A stretch of 64,000 bases of DNA, taken from positions 1 to 64,000 of the forward strand of contig NZ_JAHBGF010000028.1 in assembly GCF_018390695.1 (NCBI RefSeq), written 5' to 3'. Positions within the stretch are counted from its first letter, which is position 1. Each line of letters starts with the position of its first letter. Under the pieces are notes generated by a model. The model worked only from the letters and a program-made list of their open reading frames with translations, did not search any database and was not told where the DNA came from. Shown here piece after piece: positions 15,750 through 23,709 of this stretch. A program made the translations under genes and the position numbers. This stretch comes from Ancylobacter sonchi (GTDB lineage: Bacteria > Pseudomonadota > Alphaproteobacteria > Rhizobiales > Xanthobacteraceae).

Positions 15750-16031
15750 TCAGTGATAGTCGGCGATCTCGACATCATGGGCGTGTCCGTCACGCCAGAC
15801 GAAGCAGATGCGGAATTGATCGTTGATGCGAAGAGAATGCTGACCAGTGCGATCGCCCTTCAGTTGCTCCAGACGGTTGGCCGGCGGTGCCCGCAGGGAT
15901 TCGAGGGTGACGACGGCATTCAGCATGGCCAGCTTGCGCCGGGCGACGCGGAGCAGATCAGCAGGAAAACCCTTGCCGCTCGTGCCGTTCCAGACCGCCC
16001 GAGCCTGTTTTCCCTTGAAGCTCTGGATCAT
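15750..16031 (-). CDS. higB: HigB-family toxin (RelE superfamily mRNA interferase)
   Basis: This 93-residue toxin starts MIQSFKGKQARAVWNGTSGKGFP and contains NRLEQLKGDRTGQHSLRINDQFRICFVW, the conserved core of HigB/GraT-type ribosome-dependent endoribonucleases. Toxin precedes antitoxin with a gap of 10 bases, the usual order for this family. Residues of the C-terminal strand (RICFVWRDG) are intact, so the toxin looks functional. Confidence 0.92.
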   Translation of the reverse strand: MIQSFKGKQARAVWNGTSGKGFPADLLRVARRKLAMLNAVVTLESLRAPPANRLEQLKGDRTGQHSLRINDQFRICFVWRDGHAHDVEIADYH

Positions 16032-16059
16032 AGCTGGACCGCATTCTCATGCGTCATAT

Positions 16060-16108
16060 GTATCTCATGGTGATACGTATTGCAAGAAGCTGTATCTCGA
16101 TATGATAC
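16060..16108. promoter_or_regulatory. Paired GTATC-N7-GATAC operators of higBA
   Basis: Two copies of GTATC-N7-GATAC lie at 16060-16076 and 16092-16108, 32 bases apart (about three helical turns), directly upstream of higB. They are placed for cooperative binding by HigA dimers over the promoter. Confidence 0.7.
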
Positions 16109-16201
16109 GGATGTCATCGACCTGACAGTAGGGCCATCGTGACGTGCCTTCGGACGCATACATGGCGCTTCCGTCCACCTCCCATTTATCGGTTGCCTCG
16201 C

Positions 16202-16225
16202 GGGCGGGGAGGGCGTACCCCGCCC
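16202..16225. other. GC-rich hairpin upstream of cobT
   Basis: GGGCGGGG and CCCCGCCC pair around an 8-base loop. No T-run follows in either direction, so it is not a clear terminator. No cobalamin riboswitch core was found around it. Confidence 0.4.
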
Positions 16226-16296
16226 ACGCTTCATCGCCCGGCCTTTTCCCTTCTCCCCGTGGCCGGACCTTCGCGACCTGAACCTTCGAGAGACCC

Positions 16297-17319
16297 ATGC
16301 AGCGCACCGCCACCGGGCTTCCCTTCGACGACATCCGCAACCTGTTCCTCTCCCTGCCGGCGATCAATGCCGAGGCGGAGGCAGCGGCGCGGGCGCGGCA
16401 GGGGCAACTGGTCAAGCCGCCGGGCGCGCTCGGGCGGCTCGAGGAAATCGCCATCAAGCTCGCCGGCTGGCAGGGGCGCGAAATCCCGCGCATCGACCGC
16501 CCGACGGTCGCGGTGTTCGCCGGCACCCACGGCGTCGCCAAGCGCGGAGTCTCGCCCTATCCGCCGGAAGTGACCAAGCAGATGGTCGCCACCTTCACCG
16601 ACGGCAAGGCGGCGGTGAACCAGATCTGCGGCGTGTTCGGCGCCGGCCTCAGGGTGTTCGACCTCGCGCTGGACATCCCGACCCGCGACATCGTGGAAGA
16701 GGACGCGCTCACCGAGGCGGAATGCGCCGCCACCATGGCCTTCGGCATGGAGGCGCTGGCGGGCGAGCCGGACCTCTTGTGCCTCGGCGAGATGGGCATC
16801 GGCAATACCACGGTGGCGGCGGCGATCTTCCACGGCCTCTATGGTGGCAGCGCCACCGAATGGGTCGGGCCTGGCACCGGCGCCACCGGCGCGGTGCTGG
16901 CGGCCAAGATCGCCGCCGTTGAGGCGGCGGTGGCACGCTGCCGGGGTCATCTCGACGACCCGCTGGAAGTGCTGCGCCGGCTCGGCGGGCGCGAACTCGC
17001 CGCCATGGCCGGCGCCATCCTCGCCGCCCGCATGCAGCGCGTGCCGGTGGTGATCGACGGCTATGTGGTGACGGCTGCTGCCGCCGTGCTGCACGCGCTC
17101 GACCCCTCGGCGCTCGACCATTGCTTCGCCGGCCATGTCTCCGCCGAGCCCGCCCATGCCCGGGTGCTGGAGCGGCTGGGGATGAAGCCGCTGCTCGACC
17201 TCGGCATGCGGCTCGGCGAAGGCTCCGGCGCGGCGCTGTCGATCGGCGTGATCAAGGCCGCTGTCGCCTGCCATGGCGGCATGGCGACCTTTGCGGAAGC
17301 CGGCGTCGCGGACGCCTGA
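16297..17319 (+). CDS. cobT: Nicotinate-nucleotide--dimethylbenzimidazole phosphoribosyltransferase
   Basis: This 340-residue enzyme forms alpha-ribazole phosphate from dimethylbenzimidazole and nicotinate mononucleotide. Motifs include KPPGALGRLEEIAIKLA, VFAGTHGVAKRGVSPYP, GEMGIGNTTVAAAI, the GPGTGATG loop, and HVSAEPAHARVLERLG near the C-terminal catalytic glutamate region. It is divergent from bluB/cobS across the higBA module and completes the lower-ligand pathway in this cluster. Confidence 0.93.
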   Translation: MQRTATGLPFDDIRNLFLSLPAINAEAEAAARARQGQLVKPPGALGRLEEIAIKLAGWQGREIPRIDRPTVAVFAGTHGVAKRGVSPYPPEVTKQMVATFTDGKAAVNQICGVFGAGLRVFDLALDIPTRDIVEEDALTEAECAATMAFGMEALAGEPDLLCLGEMGIGNTTVAAAIFHGLYGGSATEWVGPGTGATGAVLAAKIAAVEAAVARCRGHLDDPLEVLRRLGGRELAAMAGAILAARMQRVPVVIDGYVVTAAAAVLHALDPSALDHCFAGHVSAEPAHARVLERLGMKPLLDLGMRLGEGSGAALSIGVIKAAVACHGGMATFAEAGVADA

Positions 17320-17323
17320 GCGG

Positions 17324-17884
17324 GTGCGGGCTCCGGGTGGCCGCTGGCGCGTGCCTCGCCGGTTTCCGGCGGCGGGCGGTACGCGGCGCGGCAGGTGGCG
17401 GCCGTCGACCTGGCATGCGGTGCTGGTGGCGGCGGTGATGATCGTCGCGGCGCTGGTGATCGAGCGGTTCGTGCCGCCGCTGGACGGCGCCATGCGGGTG
17501 GCCGATGGCGACAGTTTCGAGCTCGGCGGCACGCGGGTGCGGCTGGAGGGCATCGACGCGCCCGAGCTGCACCAGAATTGCGGCGCGCCGGGCGCGTCGT
17601 GGCCCTGCGGGCAGCGGGCCAAGCAGGCGATGCAGCAGGCGGTCGCCGAAGCCGGCAAGGATGGCGTGACGTGTCGGCCGGTCGATGGCGACCGCTACGG
17701 GCGCTCGGTGTCGATCTGCCAGGCGGGCGGGCGCGACCTCGGGGCGCTCATGGTCGAACAGGGCTGGGCGGTGGCGACCTCCTTCGCCTATCGCGGCGAA
17801 GAGGCGGCGGCGCGGGCTGCCGGGCGCGGCATCTGGTCCGGCCCCTTTGAGATGCCGGCGGATTTTCGCGCCCGGCAGCGGTGA
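17324..17884 (+). CDS. Membrane-anchored thermonuclease-family (SNase-like) protein
   Basis: This protein of about 186 residues has a basic N-terminus, one transmembrane segment (about residues 33-50) and an SNase-like OB-fold domain. Conserved nuclease features are VADGDSFELGGTRVRLEGIDAPE (with the first arginine) and VDGDRYGRSVSIC. The start is uncertain: GTG 17324 lies 4 bases after the cobT stop but without a good ribosome binding site, and an ATG at 17273 inside cobT is possible. The domain faces the periplasm, where family members degrade nucleic acid. Confidence 0.75.
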   Translation: MRAPGGRWRVPRRFPAAGGTRRGRWRPSTWHAVLVAAVMIVAALVIERFVPPLDGAMRVADGDSFELGGTRVRLEGIDAPELHQNCGAPGASWPCGQRAKQAMQQAVAEAGKDGVTCRPVDGDRYGRSVSICQAGGRDLGALMVEQGWAVATSFAYRGEEAAARAAGRGIWSGPFEMPADFRARQR

Positions 17885-17885
17885 C

Positions 17886-18557
17886 ATGAACCGCTCCCGC
17901 GACCATTTAGGGGCGATGGACGCCACGCTCTCCCCGCTCGACACCGTGCTCGCCGAAATCCGCGCCTGCCGTGCCTGCGTGGAGGCGCCGCGCGGCAAGC
18001 CGCTGCCGCATGCGCCGCGCCCGGTGCTGCATGTCGGCCCCTCCGCGCGGCTGCTGATCGCCTCGCAGGCGCCGGGCACCAAGGTGCATGCTTCCGGCCG
18101 CTCCTTCGACGACGCCTCCGGCGACCGGCTGCGCGACTGGCTCGGGCTCGACCGTGCGCGCTTCTATGACGAGGCGAGGGTAGCTATCGCCGCCATGGGG
18201 TTCTGCTTTCCCGGCCAGGACGCCAAGGGCGGCGACCTGCCGCCGCGCCGGGAATGCGCCGCTCTGTGGCACGACCGGCTGTTCGCGGCGCGCCCGGCAT
18301 TCGAGCTGATCGTCGCGGTGGGGGCGAGCGCGCAGGCCTATCATTTGAAGCGGCTGGGGCTGGCTGATTTCACCGTGCTCGGCCTGACCGAGCGGGTGAC
18401 GCGCTGGCGCGAGATCTTCGAGGCGCGGCAGGCACCGCGGGTCATCCCGCTGCCGCATCCCTCCTGGCGCAACACCGGCTGGCTGAAGCGGCACCCGTGG
18501 TTCGAGGCCGAACTGGTGCCGGTGCTGCGCGCCGAGGTGGCGCGGCTGACGGGGTGA
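17886..18557 (+). CDS. Uracil-DNA glycosylase superfamily protein
   Basis: This 223-residue protein has the UDG-fold motif LLIASQAPGTKVH (motif A position, residues 57-69) and a C-terminal HPSWRNTGWL in the motif B position, plus conserved FCFPG and DLPPRRECAALW. It lacks the full four-cysteine iron-sulfur set of family 4, keeping only RACRAC near residue 27. It may excise damaged bases, but the exact specificity is unknown. It starts directly after the SNase-like gene; an ATG at 17916 is an alternative. Confidence 0.8.
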   Translation: MNRSRDHLGAMDATLSPLDTVLAEIRACRACVEAPRGKPLPHAPRPVLHVGPSARLLIASQAPGTKVHASGRSFDDASGDRLRDWLGLDRARFYDEARVAIAAMGFCFPGQDAKGGDLPPRRECAALWHDRLFAARPAFELIVAVGASAQAYHLKRLGLADFTVLGLTERVTRWREIFEARQAPRVIPLPHPSWRNTGWLKRHPWFEAELVPVLRAEVARLTG

Positions 18558-18563
18558 GACGCC

Positions 18564-19319
18564 TCAGCGCGACACGGCGACGTGCCGGTTGAGGCGGCGC
18601 TCCAGCACGTCCCACACCCGGCGCACGATCTCCACCATCAGCAGGTACAGCACGGCGGCCCACAGATAGACCTCCATGTCGTAGGAGCGCGAGAAGGCGA
18701 GGCGGGTGACGCCCATCAGGTCGTAGACCGTCACCACCGAGGCGATGGCGCTCGACTTGATCATCAGCACCACCTCGTTGCCGAGCGGGCGCAGTCCGAC
18801 CGCATAGGCCTGCGGCAAGAGGATGGTGCGGTAGATCTGGTAGCGGGTGAGGCCGAGCGACTTGCCGCCCTCGTTCTGGCCGACCGGCAGGCTCTGCAGG
18901 CCGCCGCGCAGGATCTCCGCCTGATAGGCGGCGGTGTTGAGCGTGAAGGTGAACACCGCGCAGTTGAAGGCGTCGCGGAAGAACCACCACAGGCCGATAT
19001 CGGTGAAGAACTCGCGGAACTGGCCGGCGCCGTAATAGACGAGGAAGGTCTGGGCGAGCAGCGGCGTGCCGCGGAAGAAATAGGAATAGCCGAAGGCGAG
19101 GCGGGAGGTGATCCTGCCGCCCTCGACGCGGGCGACGGCGAGCGGCAGGGCGAGAATGGCGCCGAAGATCATCGACAGCCCGACCAGCTCGACGGTGACC
19201 CACACGCCCTGCAGGAAGCGCAGGCCGTAGCGGTCCATCAGATCGGCGTTGAGGCCGATAAAGCCGGCCACCGCGAGGAAGCCCTGGCCAATGGGGGTGA
19301 GGAGCGCATCCAGCATCAT
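18564..19319 (-). CDS. Polar amino acid ABC transporter permease (HisM-type)
   Basis: This 251-residue inner-membrane permease has five or so transmembrane segments. The EAA-loop motif is AEILRGGLQSLPVGQNEGGKSLGL and the N-terminal signature is FLQGVWVTVELVGLSM. The start at 19319 overlaps the upstream permease stop as ATGA. With its partner it forms the translocation channel for the binding protein at 20230; substrate probably lysine/arginine/ornithine or an opine, by family. Confidence 0.9.
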   Translation of the reverse strand: MMLDALLTPIGQGFLAVAGFIGLNADLMDRYGLRFLQGVWVTVELVGLSMIFGAILALPLAVARVEGGRITSRLAFGYSYFFRGTPLLAQTFLVYYGAGQFREFFTDIGLWWFFRDAFNCAVFTFTLNTAAYQAEILRGGLQSLPVGQNEGGKSLGLTRYQIYRTILLPQAYAVGLRPLGNEVVLMIKSSAIASVVTVYDLMGVTRLAFSRSYDMEVYLWAAVLYLLMVEIVRRVWDVLERRLNRHVAVSR

Positions 19320-20035
19320 TTCGCTCCCGCCCGCTTGAGGCCGCGGCTGGCCCTCGCCTCGGCGCGGGTCAGCACCAGGCTGGAGAGGATGGAGAAGACG
19401 AGATAGATGAGGCACGCCACCAGATAGAAGAAGAAGGGCTGCTTGGTGACGCCCACCGCGATCGCGGTCTGCCGCATCAGGTCGTTGATGGCGATGACCG
19501 AGACCAGCGAGGTGTCCTTCATCAGCACCATCCAGTTGTTGGACAGGCCAGGCAGGGCGACGCGCCACAGCTGCGGGAAGACCACGAGGCGGAACGCCTG
19601 CCATTTCGGCAGGCCGAGCGCGGCGGCGGCTTCCTTCTGCCCGCGCGGCACCGCTTTCAGCGCGGCGTAGAACACCTCGGAGGAGAAGGCGGCGAGCACC
19701 AGGCCGAGGGCGACGACGCCGGCGAGGAACTGGTTCACCTCGACATTGGCGCCGGGCCAGAAATACCCGGCGAGGCGGGTGAGCAGCATCTGTCCGCCAT
19801 AATAGACGATGAACAGCGTCAGCAGTTCCGGCAGGCCGCGGAACACGGTGGTGAACAATGTGGCCGCCGACCGGACGACCGGCGAGGGCGCGTCCTTGCC
19901 GAGCGCGACGAGCAGCCCGAGCGCGAGGCCGAAGGGCAGGGTGGCGAGGGCCAGCTCGACGGTGAGCAGGGCACCGCGGGCGATCTCGTCGCCCCAGCCG
20001 CCCGGACCGAAGGAAAGCAGGGTCAGGAATTCCAT
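19316..20035 (-). CDS. Polar amino acid ABC transporter permease (HisQ-type)
   Basis: This 239-residue permease has the typical start GWGDEIARGALLTVELAL, TTVFRGLPELLTLFIVYYG, and the EAA-loop LKAVPRGQKEAAAALGL that contacts the ATPase. It is coupled to the HisM-type permease by a 4-base overlap. No gene for the cognate ATPase lies in the window; a subunit encoded elsewhere must serve. Confidence 0.9.
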   Translation of the reverse strand: MEFLTLLSFGPGGWGDEIARGALLTVELALATLPFGLALGLLVALGKDAPSPVVRSAATLFTTVFRGLPELLTLFIVYYGGQMLLTRLAGYFWPGANVEVNQFLAGVVALGLVLAAFSSEVFYAALKAVPRGQKEAAAALGLPKWQAFRLVVFPQLWRVALPGLSNNWMVLMKDTSLVSVIAINDLMRQTAIAVGVTKQPFFFYLVACLIYLVFSILSSLVLTRAEARASRGLKRAGAK

Positions 20036-20187
20036 CCCGGGAACGGCGCTCCGCTTGCGGCCAGGACGGGCTCAGCGGCCCGGAAGCACGTCAGATTCGG
20101 CAGATGCGAGCATGGGCCGGCCCCGAAGGGGGTTCAAGCGGGGCGCGGCAGCTCGGGCGGCAGTTCGGGCGGCGGATCACGACAGGC

Positions 20188-20220
20188 GAGGGGCCGGCAG
20201 GGGAAGCGGCCGGCCCCCTC
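20188..20220 (-). other. Hairpin between binding protein and permease genes
   Basis: A GC-rich stem (GAGGGGCCGGC paired with GCCGGCCCCCTC, one bulge) lies between the stop of the binding-protein gene and the permeases. No T-run follows, so it probably stabilises or partly attenuates the message, giving more binding protein than permease. Confidence 0.45.
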
Positions 20221-20229
20221 GCCCGGCGA

Positions 20230-21006
20230 TCAGTAGACGCTGAACGGGAAGTACTTGGCGTTGATGGTCTTGTAGGTGCCGTCGGCGAGGATTTCGTCGA
20301 TCGCCTTGTTGAACATCACCACCAGCTCGGGATCGCTCTTGCGGATGCCGACGCCGACGCCGTCGCCGAAATATTTCGGATCGGTGTATTCGGCGCCGGT
20401 GAACTTGCAGCAGGCGCCGTCCTTGGTGGCCAGCCACTCCATCAGCACCACCTTGTCGGCGAGGATGGCGTCAAGGCGGCCATTGGCGAGGTCGAGATTG
20501 GCCTCGTCCTGCTTGCCGTACAGCTTCACCTCGGCGCCGGCCTTGCCGTAGACGTCCTCGAGATAGTTGGAGTGGATGGTCGAGCCCTGGGCGCCGAGCA
20601 CCTTGCCCTTCAGCGCCGCCGGCGAGGTCTCGGTGATCGGGGAATCCTTGCGCACCGCGAAGGTGGCGGGGGTCTTGTAGTACTTCTTCGAGAAGTCGAT
20701 CTGCTTCTTGCGTTCCTCGGTGATCGACATCGAGGCGACGATGGCGTCGTACTTGCCGGCCTGCAGCGCGGGGATGATGCCGTCCCAATCCTGGGCGACG
20801 AAGGTGCACTCGACCTTCATCTTGGCGCACAGCGCCTTGCCGATGTCGATGTCGAAACCCTTGAGCTCGTTGTTCTCGACATAGTTGAAGGGCGGATAGG
20901 CGCCCTCCGTGCCGATGCGGACGGTTTTCCATTCCTTGGCGGAGGCGCCGCTCAACGCGGCCGCAACCATCACGGCGGCCGCCGCGAAACGGGTGACGAG
21001 GCTCAT
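20230..21006 (-). CDS. Amino acid ABC transporter substrate-binding protein (ArgT/HisJ-like)
   Basis: This 258-residue periplasmic protein starts MSLVTRFAAAAVMVAAALSG with a cleavable signal ending near GASA. Mature motifs include VRIGTEGAYPPFNYVE, GFDIDIGKALC and DGIIPALQAGKYDAIVASMSIT, as in the lysine/arginine/ornithine or opine-binding family. An AGGGGA ribosome binding site precedes ATG 21006. It is the first gene of the operon and is followed by two permeases. Confidence 0.92.
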   Translation of the reverse strand: MSLVTRFAAAAVMVAAALSGASAKEWKTVRIGTEGAYPPFNYVENNELKGFDIDIGKALCAKMKVECTFVAQDWDGIIPALQAGKYDAIVASMSITEERKKQIDFSKKYYKTPATFAVRKDSPITETSPAALKGKVLGAQGSTIHSNYLEDVYGKAGAEVKLYGKQDEANLDLANGRLDAILADKVVLMEWLATKDGACCKFTGAEYTDPKYFGDGVGVGIRKSDPELVVMFNKAIDEILADGTYKTINAKYFPFSVY

Positions 21007-21211
21007 GCTGTTCCCCTTTGGAAGATTGCCCTGGGCCGGTATTTTTTTGTTCCGGCAGCGGCGATGCTGGCATTTTTCCGGGGGATTGCGCAACCGGGGG
21101 TGATGCATTCTTGGTCACTGGCCACAGGTGACCGCGAATTGCGCATGCGGGCGCGGCGGGGCGGTGTCCGGGCGGCGAGGCCGAGGGGCGCCGCCCGGAG
21201 CCGGGGGCGGG

Positions 21212-22105
21212 TCAGGCGACCTTGGCGTCGGGGGTGCCGGCCCGCGCGGCCAGTCGCTCGCGGATCGGCGCCGGCAGCTGGCGGGCCGACTTGATGCGCG
21301 GCAGGTCCATCTCGACGATGGCGGCGCGATCCTCGCCGAAGAGCGCGGCGTATTCGGCGTGATTGTCGAAGCGGCGGCGCGTGACGTTGTCGACGAAGGT
21401 TTCCGCCGGCACGCCCTCGGCAAGGACGAGCGCGTGGTCTTCCAGCTCGATGTGGAAATAGGTGAAGCGCTCGGCGGGGCGCGCGACCCGTGCGACGCTG
21501 CTGCCGTTCACCAGCGCGGCAGCGTGTACCAGCGCCCCGTCGATCAGCAATGCGTGATCGGGGGAGAGAAGGAGGTCGTCGGCCGGCAGGTTCTCGCCCA
21601 GCGCGCCGGCGCCGACGCGGATCGGGTAGGCGTGCAGCGGGTCGGCGAAGGCAGCGACTACCGTGCGGCGGCCGATCCAGCGGATCGGGCGGGTCTCGCC
21701 GGCCGCGGTGAGCACGAGGTCGCCGAGGGCGAGGTCCTCGATCTTGCGCGGGCCGCCGGGGGCGGCGATCCGGGTTCCGGCCAGGAAGCATACGACGACG
21801 GGATCGGAATTGATGGTGTCGGTATCGATCGTGCTCGGGAAGGTGAAGGACGAGGGGTCGGCAACATTCGACCAGATATAGACGATGCCATTTCCAGGCG
21901 CGACGACGATGAATGTTTCGCCGTTGATCACGATGGTTCCTGAATAGTCGCCAATATTGGCGCCTCCATCGATGATGTCATCCGTGCTGGTAAACGTTTC
22001 GTCGGAATTTGAGTCGGTGATAATTCCTACCTCGCTCGACGACGTCAAGAAGGTGCCATTCGATTCTAGGTATTCTGCCTTCACGTTATAGTCATAAGTT
22101 GCCAT
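21212..22105 (-). CDS. Hint (hedgehog/intein) domain protein
   Basis: This 297-residue protein has a variable acidic, Ser/Thr-rich N-terminal part (residues 1-100) followed by a Hint_2-type domain beginning at Cys106 in CFLAGTRIAAPGGPRKIEDL. Further motifs are GDLVLTAAGETRPIRWIGRR, LLLSPDHALLIDGALVHA and YFHIELEDHALVLAEG. Such domains are autocatalytic processing modules; many bacterial Hint_2 proteins are large and associated with RTX-like secreted proteins. The first third uses AT-richer codons than the rest and the upstream 110 bases are AT-rich, suggesting a recombined or acquired N-terminal part. Confidence 0.85.
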   Translation of the reverse strand: MATYDYNVKAEYLESNGTFLTSSSEVGIITDSNSDETFTSTDDIIDGGANIGDYSGTIVINGETFIVVAPGNGIVYIWSNVADPSSFTFPSTIDTDTINSDPVVVCFLAGTRIAAPGGPRKIEDLALGDLVLTAAGETRPIRWIGRRTVVAAFADPLHAYPIRVGAGALGENLPADDLLLSPDHALLIDGALVHAAALVNGSSVARVARPAERFTYFHIELEDHALVLAEGVPAETFVDNVTRRRFDNHAEYAALFGEDRAAIVEMDLPRIKSARQLPAPIRERLAARAGTPDAKVA

Positions 22106-22414
22106 GTCGCATCTCCGAATTGTTTAAAAACGAAAATACATTCATCCGCGAATTTATCGGATTTGCATTACGCTATGATCGCGTATGCCTCTGCGTCAAT
22201 TATATTTCGGTCGCGGATGGAGGCTGCCGGGTAGCGGCTCCTTCAGCCGGTCGCGACCGGCCGATGCGGCGTCACGACCCGACGGGTAGGTGCGGGGCGT
22301 CGACGTGGCGATTACCCCGACAGATCACCCCATGCCGGCGGACGGGTTGACGCTGGCGGCGCGCTGGTGTCTCACGGTCTGAACTGTTTCCAAGAAGAGC
22401 CGGGAGTATTCGAC

Positions 22415-23629
22415 ATGGCGGTGAGCGCGGACGAGGTTAAGACGCGACTGGCGCAGGTTTCCGCGCCGGACGGCCGCCCGATCACCGAAACGGGCGTGCT
22501 GTCGGAGATCCTGGTCTCCGACGGCAAGGTGTATCTGTCGATCACCGTCGACGCGCGCGAGGCGCAGGCCTGGGAGCCGGTGCGCGCCGCCGTGGAACGT
22601 ACCGTGCGGGCGACGCCGGGCGTGACCTCGGCGCTGGTGGCGCTGACCGCCGAGCGCAAGGCGGGCACGTCCTCTCCCGCGCCCGCGCCGGCCGGCGGCT
22701 CCTCGACGACGCCGGTGCGCGTCTCCGGGCAGGGGGCTCAAGCGGGGCACTCTCATGCCGGCCATTCGCATGCCGGCCACACCCACGCGCCGCAGCCGCC
22801 CGCCGATCCGCAGAAGGAATCGCGCGGCCTGCCGGGAGTGGGCTCGATCATTGCGGTGGCGTCCGGCAAGGGCGGCGTCGGCAAGTCGACGCTGGCCGCC
22901 AATCTGGCGCTGGGGTTGTCGGCGCTCGGGCTGAAGGTCGGCCTGCTCGATGCCGATATCTACGGTCCCTCGGTGCCGCGCCTGATGGGGCTGAAGGGCA
23001 AGCCGGACGTCGAGGGGCGCATGCTCCAGCCGATGCACTCCTGGGGCCTGAAGGTGATGTCGATCGGCTTCCTCGTCGAGGAGGAGACGCCGATGATCTG
23101 GCGCGGCCCGATGGTGATGTCGGCGATCAGCCAGATGCTGAAGGAAGTGGCCTGGGCGCCGCTCGACATTCTCGTCGTCGACATGCCGCCCGGCACCGGC
23201 GACGCGCAGCTGACCATGGCGCAGCAGGTGCCGCTGGCCGGAGCGGTGATCGTTTCCACCCCGCAGGACCTCGCTTTGATCGACGCGCGGCGCGGCGTCG
23301 CCATGTTCCAGAAGGTGAACGTGCCGGTGCTCGGCGTGGTCGAGAACATGAGCTACTTCCTGTGCCCGCATTGCGGCACCCGCTCCGACGTGTTCGGTCA
23401 TGGCGGGGCGCGGCACGAGGCGCAGCGGCTCGGCGTGCCCTTCCTCGGCGAGGTGCCGTTGCAGATGGCGATCCGCGAGACCTCCGACGCCGGCCGCCCG
23501 ATCGTCGCCACCCAGCCCGACAGCCCGGAGGCGCGGATCTATCGCGACATCGCCGTCGCCGTGCGGGCGACGCTGGAAGGCGGCCGCGCCACCGCGCGCC
23601 CGGTGCCGCGCATCGTGGTGGAAGGCTGA
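22415..23629 (+). CDS. apbC: Mrp/ApbC iron-sulfur carrier ATPase with His-rich linker
   Basis: This 404-residue protein has an N-terminal MIP18-like domain (residues 1-80), a Pro/Ser linker holding the His-rich repeats GHSHAGHSHAGHTHA (111-125), and a P-loop NTPase domain with the deviant Walker A SGKGGVGKS (150-158), YGPSVPRLMG, MPPGTGDAQLT and the cluster-binding CPHC. It carries iron-sulfur clusters to apoproteins. A GGGAG ribosome binding site supports ATG 22415. The His-rich linker is unusual. Confidence 0.92.
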   Translation: MAVSADEVKTRLAQVSAPDGRPITETGVLSEILVSDGKVYLSITVDAREAQAWEPVRAAVERTVRATPGVTSALVALTAERKAGTSSPAPAPAGGSSTTPVRVSGQGAQAGHSHAGHSHAGHTHAPQPPADPQKESRGLPGVGSIIAVASGKGGVGKSTLAANLALGLSALGLKVGLLDADIYGPSVPRLMGLKGKPDVEGRMLQPMHSWGLKVMSIGFLVEEETPMIWRGPMVMSAISQMLKEVAWAPLDILVVDMPPGTGDAQLTMAQQVPLAGAVIVSTPQDLALIDARRGVAMFQKVNVPVLGVVENMSYFLCPHCGTRSDVFGHGGARHEAQRLGVPFLGEVPLQMAIRETSDAGRPIVATQPDSPEARIYRDIAVAVRATLEGGRATARPVPRIVVEG

Positions 23630-23709
23630 GGCGACGGGGAGAGGTTCCGTTTATCCTGCTTTGGAGAAAATTCGCCTATCCCATTGATAAGTCGACCTGA
23701 TGGGTGCGA

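Noticed and set aside
15373-16296. Cobalamin riboswitch before bluB or cobT
   Set aside because: No B12-box sequence or the conserved GCCACTG-type core could be found on either strand.
16231-17658. Long open frame opposite cobT
   Set aside because: Mirrors the cobT codon pattern; no start with ribosome binding site and no family resemblance.
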